Source: Auricularia sp. M13 (Eukaryota > Basidiomycota > Agaricomycetes > Auriculariales > Auriculariaceae). From it: a stretch of DNA of 64,000 bases. The notes under the pieces were generated by a model. That model ran no database searches. It saw nothing but the letters and a program-made list of their open reading frames with translations, and was not told where the DNA came from. Position numbers and translations under genes: made by a program. How positions within the stretch are numbered: the stretch's first letter is position 1; each line of letters begins with the position of its first letter. Of this stretch, positions 23,201-32,129 are shown piece after piece. Where the stretch lies: positions 2,604,001 to 2,668,000 of the forward strand of contig CM073197.1 in the NCBI GenBank assembly GCA_037042915.1. The letters are read 5' to 3'.

Positions 23201-24753
23201 CCATCGGAGAGACAAAGAATGGCGAGTGCGAAGGCTCGGAACGCGGTGTTGTAGGTCGGGAAGACGTTGGCGTGATTATGGGCGAATTGACGACCGACCC
23301 TCGGGGCGTTTCGGGAAACTTCTCCCTGAGAGGATCGAGCAACTTGAAGAAAAAAGACATGCCCTCTCCACAGATCTATAAAGCCCATTCAGACCAGGAA
23401 GCAGAGGACCCCGGCAAGACCTTACGAATAGATTCCGCGCGATGATGTGGATGTGTTTGAGGTCCTCGCCATTGAATCTGCCGTACGAGAGGTCACGCCG
23501 CATAAGTCGTGCAGATGCTGCAAGAGGGATGATGCTGGCCTCGGCGGCGTGCAAGTGGGTGCGAAATTCGTCGAGGTCGAACTCGGTTGAATAGGGGGAG
23601 AGAGATAAAATTCGAGGCTGTGTGCGGATAGCGCTCTCCAAGGGCGTTAAAGACGCAGCGAGGCACTTGATGAACTGGGCATTGATGGACTGTGGGAAGA
23701 CGACAAGGCTGCAGAGCAGGCTGACGCCCGCATGCATGGCGGCGGGGATGAGAATGATTCGCGTGAGCTATAGACAGCGCGTGCGCAGAGTGAATAGGCG
23801 TGGCGCAGCTCGCGACGTCCTGGCGGCATACCTGGTAATTTGCGTATGGATACAGTGGTGCGTTTGCGAGAGCGGTGACTGGGCGATTGCGTGAGTAAGT
23901 GAACGTGCATGCAAAACCCGTACGGTACTGACTCAATCCAAGAGAAGCAAAGATGGTAGCAATCGTGTACGGCCCCGGCCCAAACCTCGACTTGAGATAG
24001 GCATAAAACGCGGTGCCAAAGAAGAGAAAGATGCCGCAAATGACCGTGGGCTGTCCATGCCAATGTCAACAGTCAGCTCCGTCGCGGCTCCAGACCGATG
24101 CTTTCGTACACACCAAGACCTCGATGTAGCGCCCCGTGATGACGACCTCGGTGTCTGCGCTGGGCACGACCTCTTTGCGCACATACATGGACACCTTGAT
24201 CGCGAGCGCCGACCAAGCTGTGGCCAAGAGGACCAAGGTGACGTTTAGGGCTTCTTTTTCCAAGACACCCGCAAAGGGCATGTTCGTGGGCGAAAGAAAG
24301 GACGCTACATTGGTTGAGCACATCACGACTGACTGGGCATGTCGCGGCTTACCCATGAGAATAAAGAAACTCGTCTATTAGCAACAACCACCTCAGCATA
24401 TACCGTACCACCAAAAAATGCAAGAAAGCGCGTACCTGGCCCAGCACGCGTTCCGTGCGCGGGTGCAGCAGCAGCATGAGCGACACCCACGCCGTCACAG
24501 ACGAGCGCAGCACGGGCTTCGCGCTCGCCCAGTTCCAGCGCGGCGGGATCCAGCGCAGCAGCGGCGAGCGCCAGAGCCGTGCCCAGACGCTCGCGGGCGC
24601 TGGGACGGTCTGGCTCCGCGCGGTGCTGGTCTTGCTCGCCGTGTCGAGCTCGACGACCAGATCGTCGCTCCTAAACCGGATCCGCCTGGCGCTCTGCGCG
24701 TCATCGGCGCCGTCGTTCAGGTTCAGGTTCAGGCTGAGCGCGCTCGGGGCCAT
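20262..24753 (-). CDS. FUSC-type membrane transporter (aromatic acid exporter-like, N-terminal 6TM + DUF2421)
   Basis: Twenty exons on the minus strand, phase-consistent throughout, 1131 aa: 24753-24436, 24332-24114, 24050-23933, 23878-23832, 23767-23426, 23375-22687, 22618-22486, 22426-22282, 22226-22047, 21980-21930, 21873-21852, 21799-21692, 21635-21491, 21434-21383, 21328-21265, 21212-20990, 20933-20875, 20837-20689, 20642-20468, 20418-20262. It has two hydrophobic blocks: one N-terminal (SFLSPTNMPFAGVLEKEA, PTVICGIFLFFGTAFYAYLK, PLYPYANYQ) and one central (IGQLNLARFRGDTAYGLV, VFGMAAVCAVYFPIAFYLW). Between and after them are cytosolic parts including LPPSKSIRGYQR and the C-terminal RIDRLMLATKELVGE. 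This is the organisation of fungal FUSC/aromatic-acid-exporter-like proteins; the substrate is unknown. The upstream frame is open, but a TATATCTTTATC-like site (minus sense, about 24862-24873) favours the Met at 24753. Intron 24435-24333 and the 37-nt intron 20874-20838 are the least certain. Confidence 0.85.
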
Positions 24754-25037
24754 GGCCTTGCGCGGCGCGTCCAAGTCAGTCTCCACGGGCGCACGCGTTA
24801 CTGTCGAAGTTCCAGCAAGAATCGAGTCAGCGCGATAACCCAACGCGAACTCGCGGTTTGATAAAGATATACTCCCGCGCCACCGGCCGCTTTCGGGAAT
24901 CGGGAATGCCGCCGAAACGGAACCTGTGGGCGGGACTCCGCGGTCGAACACTCGAGATGCGCCTAAGATGGGCTCAACATTGTCTCATCAGTTATGCGTA
25001 TCTATAATTCCGTAGGACATGACTCAGACTACAGTTC

Positions 25038-27048
25038 TCAGAACAGCATGTGCAGAGTGTACGCCGTGACGGCGCTCATCGACGCAAACCTACCCGCGGG
25101 CATGCGAGTCAGCAAAGCCGCTTTCTGAACCTGATAAGGTGAGAAGGCGCATGGCTTACATGATGGCGTATTGCGGGAGAAGAAAGGCGGAGACGTGATC
25201 TGCCGTCCCGTCGGGGGAGTACATTTGTGTTAGGAAAACCTAGACGGGAAATTGATACGTCAGCGTTTGCAAGAGGCGCTACTTATGCGATGTGGGAGCC
25301 CAACCTGCGTCGTGGAGGTCGGGACGCACGCCATGAAGCTTCAAGATAGGGCGAATGCACCGCGTCAGCAGTTTTCCCGACACAAACCAACGAACGGCGT
25401 ACATGCACACAAATTGCAGCACCTTGTCGTCCGACGGGATAAATCCGACATGCACGAACGCGTTGACGACCAGCACGCCCAGAACGGGCATGACGAGCAG
25501 TTTCCCGACAGCCAATGCCGTGATGGCCCCGACCGGCAGGGTGTGCCACTCGCTCCGGGGCACCTTCAGTCCCGCTAGTGCGGAGCCAAGGCAGGTCAGT
25601 CCCAGCGGGACAGCGCCTCCTCCGAGGAATGCTACGTAGAAGCGTCAATGTGCGTAACATAAACATAGATAACGACAAGTGGCGCACTGGCGGTGTCCAT
25701 GATGAACGCGAGGGCCGGCTGCCCGTCGGGCGCGTTCGGGATTGCGGAATTGGGCACAGCGACGAAGAGGCTTTTGAGCGGGCGGATGACCGCGATGATG
25801 AGCCCAATGAGCATCGCGATTGTTATCGGCGCAATGAGGCCCTGCACGACGGTCGTGACCCGCGCCACATGCTGGCGGAACGCGGCGTCCTTTGCCTTTG
25901 TTGCTTTCGGCCTCGAGTCTACATCTAATTTCGTGTTTGTGCGTGAGAGCGATTGTTCGTGAGTTGCAGCGTTGTTGTTGTTGTTGTCTTCGTGCTCGTT
26001 ATCGTCATCGTTTTCAAGCTGGTCGTCGATGGCGCCAGCTGCTGCGGTGGAACCGGGCTGACCCTTCTCGACGTCCGAGTTGCCTTTCACGTCCTTGGAC
26101 GTCTGCAATTCAGATGTGTCGGCCGTACCGTCCTCGTCGGGCATCTCTGGCTCTTCGACCGTCTTTCTGCGCCTCAAAAAATTGCAAACGCTGACCAGGC
26201 CGCGTTCCCACCGTTGGCCGCTGAGGCGCAGCTGTTGGCGGACGGTCTTCCGGACGTCCTCGATGTCGCGGTCCGCGCCCGCAAAGTCGTTCGAGATGAG
26301 AACGTGGCCGCCGAAGGGGAAGAGGAAGAGGAAGAACATGAGCGTGAAGATGGAGATGTACGCCACCGCGGTGTCCGAGTCCTCCTGTCCATGAAACGGC
26401 GGGATGGCCGTCATGGACATGATGACAGCTGTTGGTGCACGCGTACTGAGCCAAACAAGTCCGAAGTTCCCAGCCTCAGGGCTAAAAGGGACCAAATGCA
26501 TGCGTACCCGTGGGGATGTCGCCAAAGTTACCAAAGATGCCCGACGCGTGGATGCCGTATCTAAATCTGTGTGGCACCCAGAAGAACTGCGTGACGAGGA
26601 GCGACATGAAGCCGCCCAAGAACAGATATATCCCGCAGACGACAAACAACGGGGCTAGCGGGAGTTGAGACGGGAGTTGTGCAGAGATAAGTATGCATGC
26701 ATGCACCTATGGCCGTCACGTTGTGCGTGCTTATGCCGGTGACGATCTTTGCGAAGACCAGCGCGGGGTAGAATACTTTCTACATGCGAGGAAAACCCGC
26801 CGATCGCTGTTGGCGTGCGCATGCGCGGAAGAATACTAGAATGGGGCTCACAATGACCACCTGTCCGCACCCGCGCGCGTGCATGGGTCCAAACACGCCC
26901 ATGCGAGTAAGTATAAAGCCGCATGCCGTGGAAAGGGCCCTGCGAAGCCGGGTTGAGCAAGGAATAGCGACTCGGCGCGGGGACGAGGGATGCACATTTT
27001 GATGAGCGGGCGACACGACATCCAGACGAGGGCTCCAGCGGACGGCAT
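25038..27048 (-). CDS. auxin efflux carrier (AEC/PIN-like) family transporter
   Basis: Nine exons: 27048-26996, 26939-26852, 26779-26707, 26654-26508, 26428-25688, 25631-25403, 25338-25305, 25239-25160, 25089-25038; 498 aa. It follows the plan of yeast ECM3-type carriers: five N-terminal helices (LVWMSCRPLIKMALSTACGF, LVFAKIVTGISTHNVTAI, QFFWVPHRFRYGI, GIFGNFGDIPTAVIMSM), a central charged loop of about 120 residues with an Asn/Asp run, then five C-terminal helices (RVTTVVQGLIAPITIAMLIG, GGGAVPLGLTCLGSALAGL, PTSTTQVFLTQMYSPDG, SAVTAYTLHMLF). The GNxGDIP motif is diagnostic. Fungal members are put in the ER or plasma membrane; substrates are not settled. Its end lies 285 bp from the start of the FUSC gene on the same strand, so the two membrane transporters are a tandem pair, though no co-regulation can be shown. 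Confidence 0.88.
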
Positions 27049-27422
27049 AGTTGCAGCAGGACTCTAGCAGCACTGGGCAGGCGCGGGAAGGGAGCAGGAG
27101 AGCGCAGTCAGGCGGTAAGTCGGACCGGCAGGTCGTCTGCTGGTTGGCTCTGGTTGGCCGGCCGAAGCGTCGGCTCGCTAGAGGCGACCCACTGACCTGG
27201 CGCTCTGGGCGATGGCAGACAGCAAGCCTGGATGTATGCGTCCATTGTACGCCGAGTCGTACCGGTTTTCACAGGGAGAGCACGCAGCTGCCACGACGGA
27301 TACTTCGGACAACACGCGTTAAGACCGAGCGGCGGGCGTCTCCCCACGTCACGGGACGCGCCTGGTTACGTGCGGCGGGCGGAGCTTCGCGCCGTACTCT
27401 GACTCTTGCGCGCCCCCCGACG
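27049..27422. promoter_or_regulatory. shared upstream region of the divergent AEC transporter and E2 genes
   Basis: The 374 bp separate two divergent start codons, so both promoters must lie here or overlap the other gene. No clear TATA is visible on either side, consistent with housekeeping-type promoters. Confidence 0.4.
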
Positions 27423-29180
27423 ATGCTGGCCTTTACGCGCCCGGTGTCCTTCGCGGCGCGCGCCCTGGCGCGTCCAGACGCGCAGCGCTATGCCTTCCGG
27501 TGCGCCGCTGCGCTCCGCCGCCATAAGCATACAATCCAGACATTCCGTGCGCCCGGGACCCTGTCCGGCTTACCAGCGCTGACCATTTTACAGGGCTAGC
27601 TGACATTGGCGAAGGTATGGACCGCGCGCCGTGCCATACTGTGGCTTGCGGCTGACTCGGCGGCAGGCATAACCGAATGCGAGGTCATACGGTGGAATGT
27701 CAAGCCGTCAGCGTCCATACAGGCATTCGATTCGCTGTGCGAGGTCCAGAGCGACAAGGCCAGCGTCGAAATCACCTCGCCGTTCGAGGGTGTCGTGCGC
27801 GAGCTGCTCGTCAAGGAGGGCGAGATCGCCAAAGTCGGCGACGGGCTCTGCTTGATTGAAGTCGAGGACGAGGTCGAACATGCAACCGACGAGGCGGAGC
27901 AGGCCGCCAACCCACCTAGCAAGCCCGAGCTCGGCGTGGCTCCCGAGAAGGAGGTCGAGCCTGCAGCGCCGCGGCCTGCGAAGCGCCCGCATCCATTGGA
28001 CCCGTCGAGCACGAAGTCTACTTCCTCACTTGGTGCTGGAAACGAGCTCGCCACTCCATCTGTGCGACATTATGCCCGTGAAAAGGGCGTGAATTTGAGT
28101 GACATCGGGACCGGGTCTGGGAAGGGAGGAAGGATCGAACGTTCCGACATCGACGCTTTCCTCGCGGGCGCACAACAAACACCTTCCTCCAGCCACTCAT
28201 CGGTTTCAGCTGCTCAGTTGCAGTCAGAACATACTTTCGAACTGGGACGGACGCGTTGGGCAATGTGGAAATCCATGACGAAGGTGCGTGACTGGCGACT
28301 GTGTCGACATTGGTGCACTAAGCCACAACACAGAGTCTCGAGATTCCTCACTTTGGGTGAGTCCCTTCGGGCTGATAAATTTACAGTAATCCACTGATAT
28401 TCGATCAGCTATTCTTCCAAACTGGACGTTACAGAACTCTCCGCATTACTGCCGATTCTGAATAGCCACATCCCCGCGGAATACTCTCCCCCGCCCGCAC
28501 ATCACGAGCCGCAAGCCGTCTCTCCCCACGGCATATACGGCATCCCTCCCAGCTCTCCAGACTCGCAGTCGAACCAGCTCTCGCACTACACCAAGATGAC
28601 ACTCTTGCCTTTACTCCTCAAGACGCTCTCCTACGCAATGGCCGAATGGCCCCTCTTCCGATCCTCCATCGCCTTCCCAACCTCTCCCTCCTCCTCGGAC
28701 AAAGACAAACCAACACTCACCGTACGTCCGACAGCAGACATCTGCTTCGCGCTCTCGACGCCCACGGGGCTCTACACGCCGACGCTCACAGACGTCGGCG
28801 CGCGCTCGCCCTACGCGCTGCAGGGCGCGCTGCGGCGCCTCGTGGCGCTCGGGCGGCAGGTGCCCGCGGGTCTTGGCCCCGCGGAGCTCCCGCGGCGCGG
28901 CGGGACGCTCACCGTGTCGAACATCGGCGGCCTGGGCCGCGGCGACGACGCGGTCCCGCGGCTCTTCCCCGGCGGCGGCGTCGCCATCGTCGCGCTCGGC
29001 CGCGCGCGCTGGGAGGAGGTGTACGACGGACCCACCGGCCCTGGGCGCCGGCGCTTGATGCTGCCCACGAGCTGGAGCGCCGACCATCGCGTTGTGGAGG
29101 GCGCGGAGCTTGTCGCGTTTGTCGAAGCTTGGAGGGCGTGGGTTGAGCATCCTGCCAGGCTCGTGGGCAATGGGCGATGA
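27423..29180 (+). CDS. DBT: branched-chain alpha-keto acid dehydrogenase E2 (lipoamide acyltransferase), mitochondrial
   Basis: Exons 27423-27546, 27594-27614, 27667-28283, 28334-28356, 28409-29180; 518 aa. The N-terminus ([33 protein letters not shown]) is a typical mitochondrial presequence. The lipoyl domain begins [20 protein letters not shown], with the lipoylated Lys in [18 protein letters not shown] peripheral subunit-binding domain follows ([19 protein letters not shown]...[12 protein letters not shown]). The catalytic domain begins [20 protein letters not shown] and contains [13 protein letters not shown]. The usual HxxxDG active-site motif reads DHRVVEG, with Glu for Asp. It forms the core of the BCKD complex, which oxidises the keto acids of Val, Leu and Ile in the matrix. 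This is the intact member of a tandem duplication; the second copy (32130-34372) is a pseudogene. Confidence 0.92.
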
Positions 29181-29606
29181 AACGGTTTGGATTGTATTTG
29201 CATGAAACTGCGGTAGCACTAACATAAACAAGAAAGTTGGAAGACGTAGATTGTGTGGACTGTCGTGAAAACCACCGTCATTGACTTCATATACTTCTAT
29301 CTATTTGAACAGCTGCAAGGTCACCTGTGTGAGATGCGTCGCAAATATAGCACGCAGAATTTACTTTAACAACCTTCCCAGACGCCTCGTCCACTGGCGA
29401 ATTCAATTAAAATATGCTTCTGAATCACTGAATGACCGCCGGCAAGTTGCCGAGCGGAGTATTCACGCTTCTTGTTCCACGACCTCAACCTCGCGTCCGT
29501 GAACTCGGCCTCTATCAGCTTCTACGACCACGCGCTGCGGCCAGAGTAGTAGCAGCTCTGTAGGCGATACCCAGCTCATCTTTACCATCGCCCTTCGCTC
29601 ACCAGC
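29181..29606. other. intergenic part of the duplicated unit
   Basis: Non-coding. The first part resembles 34373-34560 (block with GAACAGC-GCAAGGTCAC...TGTGAGATG) and the second part resembles 39785-39960 (AAGTTGCCGAGCGGAGTATT is shared exactly). So this is the spacer between E2 and FunK1 in both units; in the right unit it is split by the copia element. Confidence 0.7.
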
Positions 29607-31180
29607 ATGGCAGCTACAGCGAAAACACCGCTTGCCTAGCGTTGAGCGCACGTACCACTGCCGGAAACCTGCACACGAAAATTAAACACGAAATGGCTAC
29701 CAACACTACGAAGGAATGCATTTTCATACCATACATCTTCGACGCACTGGACGACCTGAAGGCAGCACGCGCGAACGAGCTTGGTTTTCTTTCCGAGTTG
29801 CACAAGAACGGATGGGTCCCCGGCCCGATCAGAACCCGCACCATACGTCCTCCAGTACTCGCCGAAGATAATTCTTTTACCGAATCGCTGGGTGATGCTG
29901 TCACTCTCCCATCGGCGGGTTCTCAGCTCGAGGCAGCGCCATCTCCATCGGCAGCCCAAAAGGCCATTCCCAATGACGGCAACCCAGGCGGTATCGGTAG
30001 CGTCCCAAAGATTCTCCGCCTTGGCAGTATTCTGCAGCCGCTCAACCAGTCCCGGACGACTACCATAGACACATTGCCTGCTCCCGAACAGACGGTGCGT
30101 GTTGCGACCTATTAGATGCCCCCTGATGCTGATGATTGTTCAGGGCACACCGATGTTCATTTCTGGGGAGATTGCGAAACCAGAAGAAATCGTCTTTACG
30201 AACCATGCCCTGGGCGATATCAAGGATTGGCTCGTCGTCGTTGAGCAATATGTCGATTCCTTCAACAAAGCTTCATTGAACGGCAAGAAAGGTACATTCA
30301 TGGCCGATTTCAATCGAGTTATCCAAGCAGAGGCCGAGCGGATCGCCATTTCCAAGAAGATCTATATGTTCGAAATGGGAGCTCCAGCACCAACCACCGT
30401 CAGCCATGATTTGCGCCACGATGCGGAGTCAATTTTCTGGGTTTTCCTCTGGGCATTTGCGCGCGCTCGGCCGCTGTCTCCATCGCCGGAGACAGACGAA
30501 TACCGCTTCAACACGTTTTGCGACACCATGTTCGACCATTCTATCTCCGGATCGTGCCACGAAGCTGGGCGCAGTTCGTGGATGCTAAACGCTGGGCAAT
30601 GCAGAGGGCTCTTTAATCCGGCGTTGAGGCACTTCGAAGAACGGCTGTTCAACTGCATGGCCGCCTACCTTGCCAACCCGTGGTATCTCTACTGTGGCCA
30701 AGACGCGACCAAACCTCTTGTGCAATCCGACCACGTTCATGTCGCTTTCCGTCGGTTCGTCTTAGCATTCATGCTTGACCCCGCCAACGCCCAGGCCTTG
30801 AAGATCGAACTGGACACTGCAACACCGCGTTTTGCGACCGCCCTGGACGAGATGAATCACGAGAACCCCATGCCGGCCACGAAGCGCACAGCGATGGGCG
30901 CGACTGGCACGACCGCCGCAGAATCTGCGTCGTCGAGACCGCTGAAGCGGAAATCGGACGCTGCTGATCCTCCCGCCAAAAGGCGTATGCAATCCGGGTT
31001 TGCCACCAAGGGCGACAGCATGGACCTCTCGTACGCGTCAGACGCCCGCAGCACTTGAAGATGATTACACGGTTCCTCTCAAGGAGAAGCATCACCTGTC
31101 TGAGGAGTCGGTCAGGACGACGTACAACGCGCCTGAACACCAAATGCGGAGGGACGCACAAGCTCGAGTCTGCTTGTTGT
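29607..31180 (+). pseudogene. FunK1 fungal protein kinase relic (left unit)
   Basis: This is a decayed copy of the intact gene at 39962-42795. The equivalent start ATG (29607) meets a TAG after ten codons (29637). A deletion of about 860 bp joins the DALDDLKA block directly to SELHKNGWVPG, removing most of the N-terminal domain. A second deletion of about 350 bp removes the catalytic loop (the HRD part) and the start of the activation segment. The 3' part stays recognisable and largely open (GTPMFISGEIAKPEEIVFTN, LRHDAESIFWVFLWAFARAR, PWYLYCGQDATKPLV). A stop sits in what is the last intron of the intact copy, and the C-terminal coding region is frameshifted and shortened. With the active site gone it cannot be a kinase. 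Confidence 0.85.
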
Positions 31181-31652
31181 AGCTTTTTTTATCTAGCATA
31201 TAGTATGTGTACGGTACTCCTTGTCAATTTGCAACCTCAACTACCACCACCGTGGAGTACGCACGGACGTGTACATCCCAACCCTGTTCCAACCTGAAAA
31301 CCCAGCATGCGCGGCCGTGAGATGCTTGAGCTTCGGAAACTTTGGAAGTTTCTCTGTCTGACTTGGTGATCCGGAAGTCCATCATGCGACTAGAACGCTA
31401 CGTCTGTAGAGCTGCATGCTTAGCCTCGTCCTGTGGGTATCCCAGTGATCAAAGACGACGAGCGCTCGCCAGCTGTTATAAATACTAACGTGACGAAACT
31501 GTGCTCCTATTATACGGACAGGTCGCCAGCACTGTTCCCATATTCTTCTTGGAAATTCATTGAGGATTTGGGCGAGAGCCCTCAGCAGCTTTCTGTTTGA
31601 CGGTCAGACCAGCCATGCTCACGTGGCCGATGCGCCAGTGCCTGATTTGCAA
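31181..31652. other. 3' flank of the FunK1 relic, homologous to the flank of the intact copy
   Basis: The last 100 or so bases (ATTCATTGAGGATTTGGGCG to TGATTTGCAAGCGCACGA) correspond to 42924-43030, where the same sequence forms the upstream promoter of a thaumatin-like gene. No coding sequence. Confidence 0.65.
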
Positions 31653-31660
31653 GCGCACGA

Positions 31661-32103
31661 AGGCCCCCGGCAACTCCAGCCAAGGATAGTCCGCATTTGC
31701 TTCCGGATAGCATACTTTTGAGCCGCCTGGAGACCCAAATCCTTGTCTGACGTAGCATATTCTTGGTCCCCAATGCCCGAAAACCTTGTCCTGATAGCGT
31801 ATTTTTCCCACGGGCTGTCTCGGCCGAATGTCTCGTGTCGCACGACGTGGCGCTTGATCTCGGCGGGAATAGTCAGAATCAGCGCTTTTAACGGTGAAAT
31901 TCGGCTCTACCGGCTGTGCCTCAGCATCTTGACGGGAATATTCGTCTTCTGGCTCCGGCATCCGGCGGATTGCTTCCGGTATCACTGCACAGCCACCATA
32001 TCCTTGTCCAAATAGCATACTCTGAGGCCCAGAATATAGCGTATTTTCGCATCGTCGGAGTTTAAACTGGCGGACTATCCTTGGCTGGAGTTGCCGGGGG
32101 CCT
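31661..32103. mobile_element. 443-bp non-autonomous hAT-like MITE with 34-bp perfect TIRs
   Basis: The ends are perfect 34-bp inverted repeats: 31661-31694 begins AGGCCCCCGGCAACTCCAGC and continues CAAGGATAGTCCGC; 32070-32103 is its exact reverse complement. The element is flanked by an 8-bp direct repeat GCGCACGA (31653-31660 and 32104-32111), the target-site duplication size of hAT elements. An empty copy of the same site exists at about 43021-43036 (AAGCGCACGATCGCAG once, with no insert). Inside are five copies of an ATAGC(A/G)TA(C/T)-like motif (31707, 31752, 31794, 32012, 32036), three of them preceded by CCTTGTC. No transposase frame is present, so it would need a transposase in trans. 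Confidence 0.85.
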
Positions 32104-32129
32104 GCGCACGATCGCAGGCGCCCCCGACG

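Noticed and set aside
20262-27048. A secondary-metabolite or transport gene cluster made of the FUSC and AEC genes
   Set aside because: Two adjacent transporters without any biosynthetic enzyme or shared regulator do not make a cluster.
30099-31058. A short separate FunK1-like gene
   Set aside because: The open frame is only the 3' exon of the intact paralogue; it lacks the catalytic loop and its first codons lie in a former intron.
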